From NCBI GenBank assembly GCA_016928395.1, contig JAFGKV010000192.1, forward strand, positions 1-11,533: 11,533 bases of DNA. The letters are read 5' to 3'. The stretch comes from Candidatus Fermentibacterota bacterium (GTDB taxonomy: Bacteria; JAFGKV01). Shown one piece after another: positions 5,653-11,533 of the stretch; position 1 is the stretch's first letter, and every line of letters begins with the position of its first letter. Below the pieces are notes generated by a model that was not told where the DNA came from, did not search any database, and saw only the letters and a list, made by a program, of their open reading frames with translations. The translations under genes were made by a program, and so were the position numbers.

Positions 5653-6396
5653 TCACCGCTTCCAGGCGCGTTGGATCCAGGGAACCGCCTCATGGAGGTG
5701 GCGGGTGAACGCGCCGACGTCGTAGTGGCTTGCACCGTCGATGACCACAAGCTTGATGCGGGCGCCCTGCTCTTGAATCAACCCTACGACGTCGGCGGTT
5801 GGCTTGACGGGCATGACCTCGTCGTTACGGCTGTGAATGACGTACACCGGGATGCGCCAGGGAACCGCTCCAGAGTCCTCCTGGGGGCGACCGGCCAGGA
5901 TGAGCGCGGCGGTGAAGCGATCCTGATGGCGTGACGCGATGGTCCAGGCACCCGTTCCACCCATGCTGTAGCCCGTGATGAGGGTTCGCCGGGGATCGAT
6001 CGTCCAGAGGCTCTGCACGTAGTCACGCAAAGCTAGGACGCTGGTCTCGGCTTCCGGGCTGGTCCATCGCCCATGTCTGCAGTCGGGCGCGACGATGATC
6101 GCCCCGAGCGTGCGCAGTCCCGGTTCGATGAGCTCGGTCAAGAACGGTCTACTGAAGTAGGGTGTGACGGTGCCGCCGTAGTGCAGTGCCACCACCAGGG
6201 GGACAGGCTTCCCGGACGCGTAGCCCTTCGGGATTGAGATGGTGTAGCGTCCGCCGTTGTTCGGAAGCGTCTCTTCACGAATCACCGGCGGTTCCTCTCC
6301 TCGGGCGCGTCCGGAGACGGCAGTCAGAACCACCGTGAGGATCACTCCCGCGATGACCGCAGCGCCAGAAGAAGTCATCATGGAACCCATGACCAC
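5653..6396 (-). CDS. Secreted alpha/beta hydrolase (carboxylesterase / PHB-depolymerase-like)
   Basis: This 247-residue protein has a hydrophobic signal-like stretch (AAVIAGVILTVVLTAVS, about 12-28) and then a single alpha/beta-hydrolase domain. The oxyanion-hole motif is LHYGG (71-75). The nucleophile is Ser144 in TGYSMGGTG, the acid Asp192 in HSRNDEVMP, and the base His224 in GASHYD. All three of the triad are present in the usual order and spacing. The compact size and the motifs fit the esterase/PHB-depolymerase-like and phospholipase/carboxylesterase branch, so an ester is the likely substrate. The start is uncertain: the GTG at 6396, the ATG at 6390 and the ATGs at 6381 and 6378 are all in frame, and none has a clear ribosome site. 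Few positive residues precede the hydrophobic stretch. The gene is first in the minus-strand cluster and lies behind a good promoter candidate. Confidence 0.88.
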   Translation of the reverse strand: MVMGSMMTSSGAAVIAGVILTVVLTAVSGRARGEEPPVIREETLPNNGGRYTISIPKGYASGKPVPLVVALHYGGTVTPYFSRPFLTELIEPGLRTLGAIIVAPDCRHGRWTSPEAETSVLALRDYVQSLWTIDPRRTLITGYSMGGTGAWTIASRHQDRFTAALILAGRPQEDSGAVPWRIPVYVIHSRNDEVMPVKPTADVVGLIQEQGARIKLVVIDGASHYDVGAFTRHLHEAVPWIQRAWKR

Positions 6397-6437
6397 AGGG
6401 AAGAGACCGGATGCGTGATGGTCGTTCTCATGCAGAC

Positions 6438-6466
6438 ATCATGGGAGACCTTCTCAGCCATGTCAA
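6438..6466 (-). promoter_or_regulatory. Good sigma70-type promoter for the esterase gene cluster
   Basis: On the minus strand a perfect TTGACA (6466-6461) is followed after exactly 17 bases by CATGAT (6443-6438), which matches the -10 consensus at four of six positions. Transcription would start near 6431, giving a leader of about 35 bases before the first possible start codon at 6396. Placement, spacing and direction all fit. The match may differ if this lineage uses other sigma-factor preferences. Confidence 0.5.
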
Positions 6467-6480
6467 CGCGTCGTCGCGCA

Positions 6481-6510
6481 TTGATGGGCGAAGATCACTT
6501 CGATCATCAA
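6481..6510. promoter_or_regulatory. 30-bp interrupted palindrome, possible operator
   Basis: Outer arms TTGATG (6481-6486) and CATCAA (6505-6510) and inner arms CGAAG (6489-6493) and CTTCG (6498-6502) are both perfect complements. They are separated by 2-base mismatched steps and a 4-base centre. The site lies 15 bases upstream of the minus-strand -35 box, where an activator or repressor of the esterase gene could bind. It is also upstream of the kinase gene. Confidence 0.35.
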
Positions 6511-6628
6511 GGGTCATACGAGTGACGAACGTTACACCACCTCGCCATTCTCCGAGGCCCCCGGAATGTGGCGTACGAGCCTCCCGCACGCCGAAGACCG
6601 AAGGCAGCCGTGACGCTGCAGCTCATCC

Positions 6629-6657
6629 TTGATCTCTGCACCCGGGGAGCGTAGTCT
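6629..6657 (+). promoter_or_regulatory. Weak promoter candidate for the sensor kinase
   Basis: TTGATC (6629-6634) and TAGTCT (6652-6657) are spaced by 17 bases. The -35 matches four consensus positions and the -10 only three. It lies about 40 bases before the kinase start. A better box was not found, so this is a low-confidence placement. Confidence 0.22.
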
Positions 6658-6694
6658 ATTGGGAAAGCCGTGAATCATCCACAGGAGGCTGCCC

Positions 6695-9600
6695 ATGGTT
6701 CGCAACGGAGCGATAGGTCTGAGCCGTCACGATATTGATGCGATCCGTCAGGAAGCCATGCAGTTTGCCGGCATCGGGCTGCTCACCGTCGGTGTCGACG
6801 GAACCATCATGTACGCCGACAGAGGTATGTTACGGATCTTCGGCCTTGAGGATCGTTTTCCCGATGTTGTCTCGGCATATGGCTTGGTGGCGGCTGACAT
6901 CTTTGGGTGCACCGACATTCTGACGACGCTCACCGAGGCCGCGAAAGCGCGGGGCCGGGTGCACGCCGTTGAGTGCCAGATCCAGTCACCCAAGGGCGCT
7001 CCCAGATGGGTGCTATGCGATGCGTACGGTCTCCCCGCCTCCGGGCAACCCTTCGAGGCCGTACAGATCATGATGCGGGATATCTCGGGGCATAAGCGCG
7101 CGCAGCAGCATATCGCACGACTGCACGAGTGCCTCCGGGCGTTCGGTCCCGACCCTGAGGCCAATATCAACAAGCTGACCGCGTTGGCGGGTGATCTTCT
7201 CGGCGCATCGTGCGCCATGTACAACCGGCTGTCCAAGGGAATACTCGACGCCGTCGGGCAGTGGCGCACCCCCCAGGACTATGCCCGTGTCAGCCCTCCT
7301 GAGGGCCGGCTCTGCTACGATGTAATCAAACGGGGAGGCGGGGAGCCCGTGGTGGTCCGTGACCTGCCGTCGACACCGTACGCACTTTCTGATCCCAGTG
7401 TCGCACGGTACGGTTTCAAGACCTACGTGGGCGTGGCGGTCCACACAGGCGACCGCGTGGCAGGTTCGCTGTGCACCGTGTCTCGGCTAGACTGGGAGCC
7501 TTCCGACGACGATCTGGCGTTGCTGAACGTCGCCGCCTCGGCCATCGGAATTGAGGAGGCCCGGGCCGCCACCCAGCAGGGTAGGCCTGAACGGGAGGAA
7601 ACGTATCGTTCGCTGATGGAGCAGAGCCTGGAGAACATCTACTTTCTTGACATCGAGTCAGGCCGCGTACTGGAGTCAAACCGGGCTCTGCAGACGCTGC
7701 TAGGCTATTCTGAAGAAGAACTCAATGGACTGCGGGCGCAGGATTTCGTAGCCCACGATCCATCCGACATCATGGCGAAGATCGAGCGAGTGCGAAACGA
7801 AGGACAGGTGTTCGTCGGCGAGCGGCACTACCGGCGCAAAGATGGAAGCCTCGTCGATGTGGAGGTAACCGCCAGTCTTGTGCGCCACGGAGGCCGGGAG
7901 GCTCTGGCCGTGGTATCACGCGATGTCACCGAACGTAACAGCGCTGTTCGCGCCTTGCGAGAGAGCGAGACCAAGTACCGCACCGTGGTCGAGCAATCGC
8001 TGCAAGGCATCGTCGTCGCATCGGACTCGCCGCTGCGTTTTGTGTTCGTCAACGAGGCAATGGGCCGCATTCTCGGGTACACGGTCGAGGAACTCATGGG
8101 TCTTTCGCCTGAGGGTATCAGAGCTTTGGTCTATCCCGAGGATCGAGAGCTGTTCTTCCGGCGTTTTGCGGACCGCTTAACGGGCACCGCGGTGACACCA
8201 CGATACGAGTTCCGTGGCCTTCGAAGGAGCGGCGCTGTCTGTTGGCTGGAGATTAGTTCGTCCCTCGTCAAGTACGGAGACTCCCCTGCGATACAGGCAA
8301 TGTTTATCGATATCACGGCCCGCAAGGAAGCCGAGGAGTCCGTCAGGCGGTCGGAGGCGCGATACCGCATGACTCTGGAGTCCATGGGCGACGCTATTCA
8401 TGTCGTTGATCGCGACTTCCGGATCGTCTTGTTCAACAGAGCTTTCCGGGACTGGAATGAGAGATTGGGTCTTCCCAGTGAGGTCTTGGGCCTGCAGCTG
8501 TTTGACGTGTTTCCATTTCTTCCGTCCTCTGTAGCAGAGGAATACGAGAGGGTTTTCTCCTCGGCGCACACCTTGGTGACTGAGGAGTCCAGCGATGTTG
8601 CCGGCCGACCCATAGTGACTGAGACTACGAAGATCCCGATGATGGAGGGGGACACCGTGGTTTCGGTCGTCACTGTTGTCCGCGATGTCACCGAGCGCAC
8701 CCGCGCCCACGCAGAGCTGCGGCAGAGCGAGGAACGGTTTCGAGAAATGGCCGAACTCCTCCCCGAGATTGTGGCGGAGACGGATCTCGATGGCAGGCTT
8801 ACCTTCGTGAACCGTAGAGGGTACGAGGCGACCGGGTATACCCAGGAGGATCTCACCAGGGGAATCCGAATCATCGATCTGATCAGCCCCGACCAGCGGG
8901 CCGCTGCAGCCGAGCTAATCGAACGGATACTCAGAGGAGAACCATCGGAGGAGCACCAGTACACCTTGGTACGAAAAGACGGGACGACATTCCCCGTCAT
9001 TGTGAAGTCCGCGGTCATCCAGAGAGACGGACACGCCGCTGGCCTGCGGTCGGTGGTCATGGATATCACGGAGCGGGTTCGACTGGAGGAACAGCGCCGC
9101 CAGGGTGCAAAGATGGAAGCCATCGGGCAGCTTGCCGGAGGCATCGCCCACGATTTCAACAATCTGCTGACCGGAATCTTGGGCTATGCCGGCATGCTCT
9201 CCAAGGAACTCTCCGAAGGCAAGATGCAGCAGGCCGCGCGCACGATCGAGGTGACGGCCGAACGCGCATCGGAATTGACCACACAGCTTCTCGGCTTCGC
9301 GCGGTGCGGAAAACTGCAGGTGGTGCCGGTGGATCTGCACAAGAGCATCCACGAGGTAGTTGCACTGCTGTCGCGCACCATTGACCCGGCAATCCGGCTC
9401 TCAGCGAACCTCAAGGCCGCTCATGCGGTGGTCATGGGGGATCCTGCTCAGATGCAACAGGTGTTGCTTAACCTGGGTCTCAATGCCCGGGATGCCATGC
9501 CCAGCGGGGGGGAATTGGTCTTCCAGACCGACACAGCTGACTTGGACGAGGCATATTGCCGAGTCCATGTGGATGCCCAACCGGGCCGTTGGCTTCTTCT

Positions 9601-10246
9601 CTCCATCACCGACACCGGCCACGGGATCCCCAAGAACATTCAGGGGAGGATCTTCGAGCCCTTCTTCACGACGAAGGAGCCGGGAAGCGGCACAGGCATG
9701 GGGCTGGCAACGGTCTACGGCATAGTGCGCAACCATGGCGGGCGGATCGAGGTGTACAGCGAGCGTGACAAGGGCGCCACATTCAAAGTGTACCTGCCTT
9801 TGGCCGAGCCAGGCTCAAAGGCGCAGCAGCTTCCGGTCACCGATCCGCCCCGAGGTCAGGGGCGAATTCTCGTGGTAGATGACGAAGACGTGGTGTTGGC
9901 GGTGGCGGAGGATATCCTCAAGGAATTGGGGTATGAGGTGACCGCGGTTTCCGGGGGAACGGCCGCAGCAGAGTCCTACCGCAGGGAACACGTCTCGGTA
10001 GACCTGGTCCTCCTCGACCTGGTCATGCCCGGCATGGATGGCAGGGAATGCTTCGCCGAGATGAAGAAGGTGAATCCCGATGTGCGGGTGCTCCTTTCCA
10101 CGGGATTCGGCATGAATGGGCGTGTCCAGGAGGCTTTGGAGGACGGCATGATTGGGTTCGTGCAGAAGCCCTATCGTCTGGCCGAGCTGGGTCGCGCGGT
10201 TCGAAACGCCCTGGGGGTGCGGCCATCGGATGCAGCGGATGCGTGA
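6695..10246 (+). CDS. Soluble multi-PAS/GAF hybrid sensor histidine kinase with C-terminal receiver
   Basis: This 1183-residue protein senses an intracellular or diffusible signal and autophosphorylates on histidine. The ATG at 6695 follows AGGAGG (6683-6688) at ideal spacing. Domain order: PAS at about 20-138, GAF at 145-290 ([18 protein letters not shown]), then four PAS units at 300-415, 425-545, 552-668 and 678-795, most ending in a DITER/DVTER-type junction. A HisKA domain at 805-870 carries phosphoacceptor His819 in [11 protein letters not shown]. The HATPase runs from 912 to 1036, with N930 (LNARDAM), DTGHGIP (973-979), EPFFTTK and GSGTGMGL boxes. The receiver at 1057-1173 has acidic residues in VVDDED, phosphoacceptor Asp1108 (LLDLVMPG), Ser1135/Thr1136 and Lys1158. 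No membrane segment is seen, so it is cytoplasmic. There is no DNA-binding or enzymatic output domain, so a phosphotransfer protein or separate regulator elsewhere is likely. Its stop overlaps the next gene. Confidence 0.95.
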   Translation: MVRNGAIGLSRHDIDAIRQEAMQFAGIGLLTVGVDGTIMYADRGMLRIFGLEDRFPDVVSAYGLVAADIFGCTDILTTLTEAAKARGRVHAVECQIQSPKGAPRWVLCDAYGLPASGQPFEAVQIMMRDISGHKRAQQHIARLHECLRAFGPDPEANINKLTALAGDLLGASCAMYNRLSKGILDAVGQWRTPQDYARVSPPEGRLCYDVIKRGGGEPVVVRDLPSTPYALSDPSVARYGFKTYVGVAVHTGDRVAGSLCTVSRLDWEPSDDDLALLNVAASAIGIEEARAATQQGRPEREETYRSLMEQSLENIYFLDIESGRVLESNRALQTLLGYSEEELNGLRAQDFVAHDPSDIMAKIERVRNEGQVFVGERHYRRKDGSLVDVEVTASLVRHGGREALAVVSRDVTERNSAVRALRESETKYRTVVEQSLQGIVVASDSPLRFVFVNEAMGRILGYTVEELMGLSPEGIRALVYPEDRELFFRRFADRLTGTAVTPRYEFRGLRRSGAVCWLEISSSLVKYGDSPAIQAMFIDITARKEAEESVRRSEARYRMTLESMGDAIHVVDRDFRIVLFNRAFRDWNERLGLPSEVLGLQLFDVFPFLPSSVAEEYERVFSSAHTLVTEESSDVAGRPIVTETTKIPMMEGDTVVSVVTVVRDVTERTRAHAELRQSEERFREMAELLPEIVAETDLDGRLTFVNRRGYEATGYTQEDLTRGIRIIDLISPDQRAAAAELIERILRGEPSEEHQYTLVRKDGTTFPVIVKSAVIQRDGHAAGLRSVVMDITERVRLEEQRRQGAKMEAIGQLAGGIAHDFNNLLTGILGYAGMLSKELSEGKMQQAARTIEVTAERASELTTQLLGFARCGKLQVVPVDLHKSIHEVVALLSRTIDPAIRLSANLKAAHAVVMGDPAQMQQVLLNLGLNARDAMPSGGELVFQTDTADLDEAYCRVHVDAQPGRWLLLSITDTGHGIPKNIQGRIFEPFFTTKEPGSGTGMGLATVYGIVRNHGGRIEVYSERDKGATFKVYLPLAEPGSKAQQLPVTDPPRGQGRILVVDDEDVVLAVAEDILKELGYEVTAVSGGTAAAESYRREHVSVDLVLLDLVMPGMDGRECFAEMKKVNPDVRVLLSTGFGMNGRVQEALEDGMIGFVQKPYRLAELGRAVRNALGVRPSDAADA

Positions 10247-11384
10247 ACGGATTCTTGTAGCTGCCTTCCTTCTTGCGTGTGTGGCGGGTTTCCCCGTATT
10301 CGCGCAAGGCCCTCCCTACCCCATGGGGCATCGCACCATCACTTTCCACGACTCGGCGCGCAACGATCGCGCCATCTTGACCGAGATCTACTACCCTGGG
10401 GTTTCCGCGGGCGACAATGTGCCGACGGCGGAGCCTACGGGCGAAGGGTTCCCGGTGGTTACGTTCGGCCATGGGTACCTCATGACTTGGAGTGCCTACG
10501 AGAACATCTGGAGTGCTCTCGTTCCGGAGGGATACGTGGTCGCCTTGCCGCGTACCGAGGGGGGCTTGTCTCCCGGCCACCTTGACTTCGGGCTCGATCT
10601 GGCATTCCTGGTAAGCCGGTTGCGCATCGAGAATGCCGAGCCCTCGTCACCCTTCCATGGAGTGTTGGCGGAGGCTGCGGCCATCATGGGGCATTCCATG
10701 GGCGGCGGCGCCGCGGTGTTGGGCGCCGGTTCAGATAGCACCATCACTGCCTTGGCGAACCTGGCTGCGGCCGAGACAAGCCCCTCGGCCATTGCGGCTG
10801 CGATGACCGTCTTCTGTCCCTCGCTGGTGGTCTCGGGCTCCTACGACGGCGTTGCCCCGCCCGGTCAGCATCAGATTCCAATCTATGCCGCTCTCTCCTC
10901 GCCCTGCAAGACATACCTCTCCATCCTCGGGGGTAGCCATTGCCAGTTCGCCGAGTCGAACTTCTACTGCGAACTTGGTGAGATCGGTGCGCCGACTCCG
11001 TCGATCGATCGCCCGACCCAGCACGCCTTGGTCTCATCGTTCCTCGTTCCGTGGCTTGACTTTCATCTGAAGGGAGACCACACGGCCTGGCATGGGTTCG
11101 AGGCGTTGCTCTTTTCCTCCGAAGCCGTTTCTCTCCAGCATGAGTGCGACATAGTGCCTCCCGCGCCTCCGGAGATCGTCTCCATATCCCGTGAGACTTT
11201 GACAGTCACTCTGACCTGGCGGCAGTCTCCCTTCGCCACGGGTTACCACGTGTACGGGTCTACCGACGCGTTTCACAATTCGCCGGGGAACCTAGATGGC
11301 GTCACTGCGGACACCTCGTGGTCGGCCATCGAGGAAAGCGTGCAGCGTTTCTACCGGATCACCGCGGTAAAGGGTACATCCTGA
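10230..11384 (+). CDS. Secreted chlorophyllase/PET-hydrolase-like alpha/beta hydrolase with Fn3-like tail
   Basis: The ATG at 10230 gives a 384-residue protein with a signal peptide: MQRMRER, a hydrophobic core to about residue 24, and likely cleavage near VFA-QG. An ATG at 10239 is an alternative; both overlap the kinase stop, by 17 or 8 bases. An in-frame ATG at 10152 would bury the signal. The catalytic domain shows FGHGYLMTW (79-87, oxyanion region), Ser156 in MGHSMGGGAA, Asp206 in SGSYDGVAPP and His237 in GGSHCQF, a complete triad. The motif set fits the chlorophyllase/PET-hydrolase/PAF-acetylhydrolase-like branch, which cleaves esters; the actual substrate is unknown. Cys196, Cys226, Cys238 and Cys247 could form disulfides. 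Residues 312-384 look like one fibronectin-III-type domain (PEIVSI, VTLTWRQSP, GYHVYGSTD, FYRITAV). Co-translation with the kinase suggests shared expression. Confidence 0.88.
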   Translation: MQRMRERILVAAFLLACVAGFPVFAQGPPYPMGHRTITFHDSARNDRAILTEIYYPGVSAGDNVPTAEPTGEGFPVVTFGHGYLMTWSAYENIWSALVPEGYVVALPRTEGGLSPGHLDFGLDLAFLVSRLRIENAEPSSPFHGVLAEAAAIMGHSMGGGAAVLGAGSDSTITALANLAAAETSPSAIAAAMTVFCPSLVVSGSYDGVAPPGQHQIPIYAALSSPCKTYLSILGGSHCQFAESNFYCELGEIGAPTPSIDRPTQHALVSSFLVPWLDFHLKGDHTAWHGFEALLFSSEAVSLQHECDIVPPAPPEIVSISRETLTVTLTWRQSPFATGYHVYGSTDAFHNSPGNLDGVTADTSWSAIEESVQRFYRITAVKGTS

Positions 11385-11533
11385 CAGAAATCGATGGGCT
11401 CGTTTCGTCCGGCGTGCACTATTCGCGGTTGCTGGTTCACCACTATCCGATCTATTTATCCTCCGGACGGGATGACCGGATTGCCGGGTGCTCAGCGTTG
11501 GTCCATCCATCCTTCTGTCAAAGCGGTGCCTAG
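11385..11533. other. Right-edge sequence without a supported feature
   Basis: In the 149 bases after the hydrolase stop I see no strong hairpin with a T-tail, promoter or gene start. Open frames crossing this edge on either strand overlap the hydrolase gene out of frame and lack recognisable content. Confidence 0.5.

Larger units (their letters stand above)
6397..6694. other. 298-bp divergent intergenic control region
   Basis: This lies between the divergently transcribed esterase and sensor-kinase genes. It contains the minus-strand promoter candidate (6438-6466), an interrupted palindrome (6481-6510) and a weak plus-strand promoter candidate (6629-6657). A small open frame at 6411-6632 has an Arg/Ser-rich product, no ribosome site and no recognisable feature, so I do not call it a gene. 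Confidence 0.6.

Noticed and set aside
5534-5656. N-terminal extension of the DUF457-type protein from a GTG overlapping the upstream stop as GTGA
   Set aside because: The 41 added residues show no family similarity or signal, while the GTG at 5533 has AAGGAGG and opens with the family's usual DPFTH.
4541-5656. LexA-type control of the YdjM-like gene
   Set aside because: No CTG-N10-CAG-like box was seen upstream of the gene; the E. coli precedent alone is not evidence.
6411-6632. 73-codon frame in the divergent region
   Set aside because: It has no ribosome site, an Arg/Ser-biased composition, and overlaps promoter and palindrome candidates.
11462-11481. Small inverted repeat TCCGG/CCGGA after the last gene
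   Set aside because: The arms are only 5 bp with no T-run, within chance for GC-rich DNA.

Overview
The window is GC-rich bacterial DNA with eight protein genes I can support, no RNA genes, no complete insertion sequence and no CRISPR array. A lipoprotein signal, several Sec-type signal peptides, a multi-PAS/GAF hybrid kinase and a repeat-rich secreted protein suggest an uncultured, didermic, environmental bacterium with a gene-sparse style. The YGVYG-type repeats and the short degenerate intergenic repeats resemble those in metagenome-assembled genomes of candidate phyla, but no marker gene fixes the phylum.

Layout. Positions 1-2230 hold a leader with a degenerate 7-bp repeat, a hairpin beside a GATAAT box, and a large secreted repeat protein whose shaft keeps an exact 26-residue (78-bp) period. 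Positions 2231-2582 hold a twin-hairpin palindromic element and a terminator-like hairpin. Positions 2583-3340 hold an AbiEii/MNT-like nucleotidyltransferase overlapping a small partner gene by an ATGA junction. The 3' end of the partner runs into a second copy of the 7-bp repeat. Positions 3341-3636 are a gene-free patchwork of short repeats. Positions 3637-6396 hold three minus-strand genes: a secreted alpha/beta hydrolase, a DUF457/YdjM-type membrane protein and a cysteine-rich lipoprotein. Positions 6397-6694 are a divergent control region with a good sigma70-type promoter for the minus-strand genes and a 30-bp interrupted palindrome. Positions 6695-11384 hold a 1183-residue soluble hybrid sensor kinase, translationally overlapped by a secreted chlorophyllase/PET-hydrolase-like alpha/beta hydrolase with a C-terminal Fn3-like extension.

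How they fit together. The kinase and the hydrolase behind it probably form a two-gene unit. The minus-strand trio may be one unit or two, because a second promoter candidate lies before the DUF457 gene. The nucleotidyltransferase pair looks like a toxin-antitoxin-like or defence-type module. Nothing here proves a new system. The points most worth a second look are the nucleotidyltransferase pair with its repeat-altered partner, the kinase-hydrolase overlap, the unrecognised cysteine-rich lipoprotein family and the strictly periodic shaft protein.
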